Below are positions 60,819 through 64,000 of a DNA stretch of 64,000 nt, piece by piece. A model generated the notes under the pieces. That model did not search any database, was not told the DNA's origin, and was given only the letters and a program-made list of their open reading frames with translations. Each line of letters opens with the position of its first letter. Within the stretch, counting starts at the first letter, position 1. Source of the stretch: Acetobacter vaccinii (GTDB lineage: Bacteria > Pseudomonadota > Alphaproteobacteria > Acetobacterales > Acetobacteraceae); the NCBI RefSeq assembly GCF_008365315.1, contig NZ_CP043506.1, forward strand, positions 1,904,001 to 1,968,000, in the 5' to 3' direction. Both the position numbers and the translations under genes were made by a program.

Positions 60819-62075
60819 ATGACACAGGCACAGACACCGGCGCAGGATCATGCTGCGGCCCTTATCAGCCGTCTTGAAACCTGCGAGCCTGAGGTAAGAG
60901 CTTTTACAACCTATGACCCGGTACGGATCCGGGCCGATGCTGCAACAGCATGTTCTGGCCCGCTGAGTGGGCTGAGTGTTGGTGTTAAAGACATTATCGA
61001 CATGGCGGGTTATGTCACCGCCCATGGCTCTCCCATTTACGACGGCAATATGGCGCGGGCGGATGCTGCCTGTGTGACACAGCTCCGACAGGCAGGGGCG
61101 CTGTGTGCTGGTAAAACAGTCACAACAGAGTTTGCTTTTTTTCGGCCTGGGCCAACAGTTAACCCGCATGACCCCACGCGCACGCCGGGGGGGTCTTCCA
61201 GCGGGTCTGCGGCTGCTGTGGCTGCGGGGGTGATTGATATTGGTCTGGCCTCCCAGACAGCGGCCTCGCTCACACGTCCTGCATCCTATTGTGGCACGGT
61301 GGGTTTTAAACCCAGCTATGGGCGTTATGCTGCGGCAGGGGTCAAAAGCCTCGCCCCCTCTTTTGATACACTGGGCACCCTGACGCGTGATGTCGCAACA
61401 GCTGCCTTGGCCGATGCGGTTTTAAAAGGCCCGGTTGCGGCCCCCGTCATCCTGACCCCAACGGCCCCGGAGCGGGTTTTGCTCTGCCGCACCCCCCATT
61501 GGGGCGAAGCAGATGACAGCACCCGTATGGTGGTGGAAAAAGCAGCCAGCCTCTTTGCGGCCCATGTCCCGGTTGTCGAGCAGGATATGAGCGCGTTTGC
61601 TGATGCCGCCGCCCTGCATATTACTATCATGAGCTACGAGGCTGCTCAGGCACTGGCATGGGAATATACGGCACGGCACAACCTGCTTAGCCCACAGATT
61701 GCGGGTCTGCTTGAGGCCGGACGTACAATTTCCTACGCGACCTACCGTGCAGCCCTTGAACAGGCAGAACAGTTGCGTGACCAAATGGCAGCTCTGGCAA
61801 CGCCTGGCACTGTCCTGCTTGCTCCGGCAGCACCGGGGGAGGCCCCACGCTTGAGCGAGGGCACAGGTAGCCCGGTGTTCAGCCGGGTCTGGACTCTGCT
61901 GCGCCTGCCTACGGTCACTTTGCCGGGTCTGGTGGGGGCAACAGGCCTGCCGGTTGGGGTGCAGCTTCTGGCGGCCTTTGGGGCTGATGAAGCCCTGCTG
62001 GATCATGCGGCCTGGGCAGAAACCATTTTGCCCGCAAGACCTGTCCCGCAGTTGCACGTTGGACAGAACGCCTAA
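60819..62075 (+). CDS. iacH: IacH-like amidase
   Basis: 418 residues of the amidase-signature family. Catalytic features: Lys in GLSVGVKDIIDMAG, the cis-Ser in PGGSSSGSAAAVAAG, and the nucleophile Ser in SQTAASLTRPASYCGTVGFKPSYG. That last motif is usually GTDTGGSIRxPA, so it deviates but keeps the Ser. A GGGAG ribosome site lies before the ATG. In iac clusters an amidase-like gene follows the reductases; its exact step is unsettled, possibly ring-opened amide hydrolysis. Confidence 0.78.
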   Translation: MTQAQTPAQDHAAALISRLETCEPEVRAFTTYDPVRIRADAATACSGPLSGLSVGVKDIIDMAGYVTAHGSPIYDGNMARADAACVTQLRQAGALCAGKTVTTEFAFFRPGPTVNPHDPTRTPGGSSSGSAAAVAAGVIDIGLASQTAASLTRPASYCGTVGFKPSYGRYAAAGVKSLAPSFDTLGTLTRDVATAALADAVLKGPVAAPVILTPTAPERVLLCRTPHWGEADDSTRMVVEKAASLFAAHVPVVEQDMSAFADAAALHITIMSYEAAQALAWEYTARHNLLSPQIAGLLEAGRTISYATYRAALEQAEQLRDQMAALATPGTVLLAPAAPGEAPRLSEGTGSPVFSRVWTLLRLPTVTLPGLVGATGLPVGVQLLAAFGADEALLDHAAWAETILPARPVPQLHVGQNA

Positions 62076-62089
62076 AAGGAGAAAGTGTG

Positions 62090-62659
62090 ATGACTGAGCA
62101 AGCAGATCAGGCCACACGGCTGGCCAGGCTGGAACAGCGCGTACTGGTGCTTGAGGCAGAGGCGGATATCCGGCGCATTCAGGCCCGCTATATGTTCCTG
62201 TGTGATACACCCTGCCCGGAGCATGGTATTACAGATGATGCCATGCGTATTGACCGCATCATGGACCTGTATACCGAAGATGCCATTTGGGAAGGTGTTG
62301 GGGAATACTACAATAATCAGTTTGGCCGGTGCGAAGGCAAGGCAGCGATCCGCACGCATTTTCAGGCATTCTGGGGTGAAAAGCGTGACCCGGCCCTGTT
62401 GCTGAATGCTCATTACCTGACATCGGAACAGATCCACGTTCATGGTGATGAAGCCGATGGGCAGTGGATTCATTGCCAGCCCTGGATTTTTTCCGATGGG
62501 CGGTCCCTGCTGCGGTCCAGCCGTTTGAATAACCTTTTCCGTCGGGAAAATGGTGTCTGGAAAATTGTCAGAACCCGCACGGAAAATGTTTTTGTTGCTC
62601 CGCTATCAGCCGGGTGGGCGGAGAGTATTCCGACATATTCTGTTTTGATGAACCCGTAA
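62090..62659 (+). CDS. SnoaL/NTF2-like protein at the end of the iac-type operon
   Basis: About 189 residues from the ATG at 62090, eight bases after AGGAG; a GTG at 62087 is possible. A short coiled coil (LARLEQRVLVLEAEADIRRIQARYMFLCD) is followed by an NTF2-like fold: MDLYTEDAIWEGVGEYYNN, GKAAIRTHFQAFW, and RLNNLFRRENGVWKIVRTRT. It could be the iacI counterpart, which is a guess from position. The gene starts 14 bp after the amidase gene. Confidence 0.75.
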   Translation: MTEQADQATRLARLEQRVLVLEAEADIRRIQARYMFLCDTPCPEHGITDDAMRIDRIMDLYTEDAIWEGVGEYYNNQFGRCEGKAAIRTHFQAFWGEKRDPALLLNAHYLTSEQIHVHGDEADGQWIHCQPWIFSDGRSLLRSSRLNNLFRRENGVWKIVRTRTENVFVAPLSAGWAESIPTYSVLMNP

Positions 62660-62690
62660 CACCACCGATACGTAGGAAAGAGCCTATACT

Positions 62691-63086
62691 ATGGATGTGA
62701 CCGCCATTGCCGAAAAGGAAATCGTAGATCTGCACGTGCTGTTGCAGGCGTGGTTCCGGGGGGAAGGAGAGGCTGACCCCCAGCCAATCCTGAACCACAT
62801 GACACAGGGCTACTGCATGGTGGGTGCGGCTGGCCGTCCCATCCTGCGGGATACTTTTGCTGCCGCATTGCCCAAGCTGCATGGGTCACGGCCCGGCCTT
62901 GTTATGGAAATCAAGGATGTTGTCGTGCGGGCAACCGGCGCTGAGGGTCATCTGGTGACCTATAAGGAAGTGCAGACACAGGATGGCAGCAGCAACGAAC
63001 GCTGGTCTGCGGTGCTCTTTCAGCCGGGTGATAATGCTCAGCCGCTTTTGTGGCATTATTTGCAGGAAACATTTCTTGCCGCCTGA
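62691..63086 (+). CDS. second small NTF2-like protein at the end of the iac-type operon
   Basis: 131 residues. It has LHVLLQAWFRGEGEADPQPILNHMTQGYCMVGAAGRPILRD, then LVMEIKDVVVRATGAEGHLVTYKEVQTQDG and SNERWSAVLFQPGDNAQPLLWHYLQETF, the pattern of small DUF4440-like NTF2 proteins. It starts 31 bp after the previous gene and ends the operon. It may be a catabolic isomerase or hydrolase-like helper; the function is not known. Confidence 0.7.
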   Translation: MDVTAIAEKEIVDLHVLLQAWFRGEGEADPQPILNHMTQGYCMVGAAGRPILRDTFAAALPKLHGSRPGLVMEIKDVVVRATGAEGHLVTYKEVQTQDGSSNERWSAVLFQPGDNAQPLLWHYLQETFLAA

Positions 63087-63293
63087 TTTGGTCCACAAGC
63101 AAGTATTGTGACAGAAAACTTATGAAGGGATAGGCAAAAGTTTTTGGGGAAGATTTTTTTAAGCTGCAAAGAAAACCGTCTTATTGAAAAATAGGACACT
63201 CCAAAACTTTATAGTGTGTCTCACAGGCTTACTCTGAAGCCACCTTCACGCCTTGTTGGCTGACTGTAGTGCACACGTTTAGCAGATACGATA
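63087..63293. other. spacer after the iac-type operon
   Basis: AT-rich 207 bp with no ORF or other structure seen, ending in a terminator. Confidence 0.4.
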
Positions 63294-63322
63294 AAGGCGG
63301 GGTCTGTGCCCCGCCTTTGTTA
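63294..63322. terminator. rho-independent terminator between the iac-type operon and the permease gene
   Basis: AAAGGCGGGG and CCCCGCCTTT form a perfect 10-bp stem with a 6-nt loop and a short T-run. Both flanking transcripts converge here. Confidence 0.85.
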
Positions 63323-63346
63323 TGTCGCCCAGATTACACTGAAGTC

Positions 63347-64000
63347 TCAGGCATGGTGCTGGATTAACATGATCCAGACAGCCGCCATGACCATACACAC
63401 GATTGAGACCGGGGCCCCCACACGGGCAAAGGCACCAAACGAGATTTTAACACCATGGCTTGCGGCCTGTTCGACAACGATAATCCCAGCCAGACTACCA
63501 AAGACAATCAGATTGCTGAAAAAGCCAGTGCCCAACGCCAGCGCGGCACCCAGAATATCGGCATGACTGCCCGTATCCAGAAACGGTACCAGCAGCATAA
63601 CAGTCGGGTTATTGCCGATGATGTTGCTGAGTATCGAACTGGCAAACAGAAGAGACAGCGGATCGTTCAGGTTGATGCCCCATGCCCGCATGTCATGCAG
63701 CAGGTGTTGCGGCAGGTCCGTGCTGGTCATGGCGGCGTTGACTACAAACAGACCGGCAATCAGCAGCAGCAGGTTGCCGTCCACCTGCTTGAGCACATCG
63801 CTGGAGGCAATCTTACGGTTGATCAGCAAAAAGCTGGCTGCTGTCAGGGCCACCAGTTCGCGCGGCCATGCATCCAGCACAAAGGCGATGACAACGGCAA
63901 TGGTGACAAAGGTTGCCTTGCAGGTTTCCACCACATCAAATCGCGTAGGGGGAGGGGCTGCCGGAGCAGGGGTGGTTGTGGCGGGGGGGGCAGGGAGTGT
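63347..64000 (-). CDS. ArsB/NhaD/SLC13-type permease, C-terminal half (cut by window edge)
   Basis: On the minus strand the frame stays open to the window end; the GTG at 63934 is only an internal start candidate. At least six hydrophobic helices are visible, including LLLLIAGLFVVNAAMTS, ILSNIIGNNPTVMLLVPFL (NNP-type motif of arsenite and anion permeases) and SFGAFARVGAPVSIVCMVMAAVWIML. Upstream, just inside the edge, lies a Pro/Ala/Thr-rich loop (LPAPPATTTPAPAAPPP), likely the central cytoplasmic linker. It is probably a transporter for an anion or arsenite; the substrate is unknown. Confidence 0.8.
   Translation of the reverse strand, partial: TLPAPPATTTPAPAAPPPTRFDVVETCKATFVTIAVVIAFVLDAWPRELVALTAASFLLINRKIASSDVLKQVDGNLLLLIAGLFVVNAAMTSTDLPQHLLHDMRAWGINLNDPLSLLFASSILSNIIGNNPTVMLLVPFLDTGSHADILGAALALGTGFFSNLIVFGSLAGIIVVEQAASHGVKISFGAFARVGAPVSIVCMVMAAVWIMLIQHHA

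Noticed and set aside
63955..63995. C/G homopolymer tracts at the right edge taken as phase-variable repeats
   Set aside because: They encode the Pro/Ala-rich linker of the permease in an open frame; tracts are short and no variation is visible.
1..64000. tRNA, rRNA, CRISPR arrays, intact insertion sequences
   Set aside because: Looked for cloverleaf-like, repeat-spacer and transposase signals by eye; none could be supported.

Overview
The window reads as a chromosomal stretch of an alphaproteobacterium, most likely an acetic acid bacterium (Acetobacteraceae, Acetobacter-like). This is an inference from the moderately high GC of most genes, a periplasmic PQQ/heme alcohol dehydrogenase, an E. 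coli-type cydDC-cydAB set, three TonB-dependent receptors and an alphaproteobacterial style of response regulator. No rRNA, tRNA, CRISPR array or intact insertion sequence was seen. Both ends cut through genes: a TonB receptor on the left and an anion/arsenite-type permease on the right.

Layout. 1-5.5 kb: iron/siderophore uptake, with a TonB receptor, two fused membrane/ATPase ABC proteins of the YbtP/YbtQ type, a divergent AraC regulator and a Fur-like box between them. 5.5-10 kb: manganese, with mntR divergent from mntH, and a TonB receptor directly behind mntH. 10-14.2 kb: an AT-rich accessory island with a membrane protein, a protein with a VgrG-tail-like repeat and a DUF2169 protein, which looks like an orphan type VI secretion cargo/adaptor pair. 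14.5-21.1 kb: cydD-cydC-cydA-cydB, an N-terminally extended CydX and a 32-codon membrane ORF. 21.3-26 kb: alpha-E protein and ATP-grasp protein, divergent from a transglutaminase-like protein and a zinc metallopeptidase, a known but poorly understood peptide-modification neighbourhood. 26-29.7 kb: peptide-type ABC importer without ATPases. 30-36.8 kb: aminotransferase, guaB, RNA m5C methyltransferase, cation/proton antiporter, L,D-transpeptidase. 37-43.3 kb: an orphan response regulator, a two-component pair, a siderophore receptor with a strong palindrome over its promoter, and a Fur-fold regulator that lacks the usual metal ligands. 43.6-50.7 kb: exported glutaminase, lipoprotein, class II aldolase, ketopantoate reductase-like protein, OprB-type porin and an MFS carrier. 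50.9-63.1 kb: a MarR regulator, a PQQ alcohol dehydrogenase plus aldehyde dehydrogenase operon, and, divergent from it, a nine-gene operon whose first seven genes match the indole-3-acetic acid catabolic (iac) set: iacA, C, D, E, F, G, H.

The most striking reading is the last region. A periplasmic alcohol dehydrogenase and an aldehyde dehydrogenase share a divergent promoter region with an iac-type operon. Together they could take an indolic alcohol such as tryptophol (a yeast fermentation product) through indole-3-acetaldehyde and indole-3-acetate towards catechol. The alcohol substrate is a hypothesis; the gene families are visible directly. Other points worth attention are the extended CydX and its tiny neighbour, the mntH-linked TonB receptor, and the compositionally mosaic DUF2169 gene.
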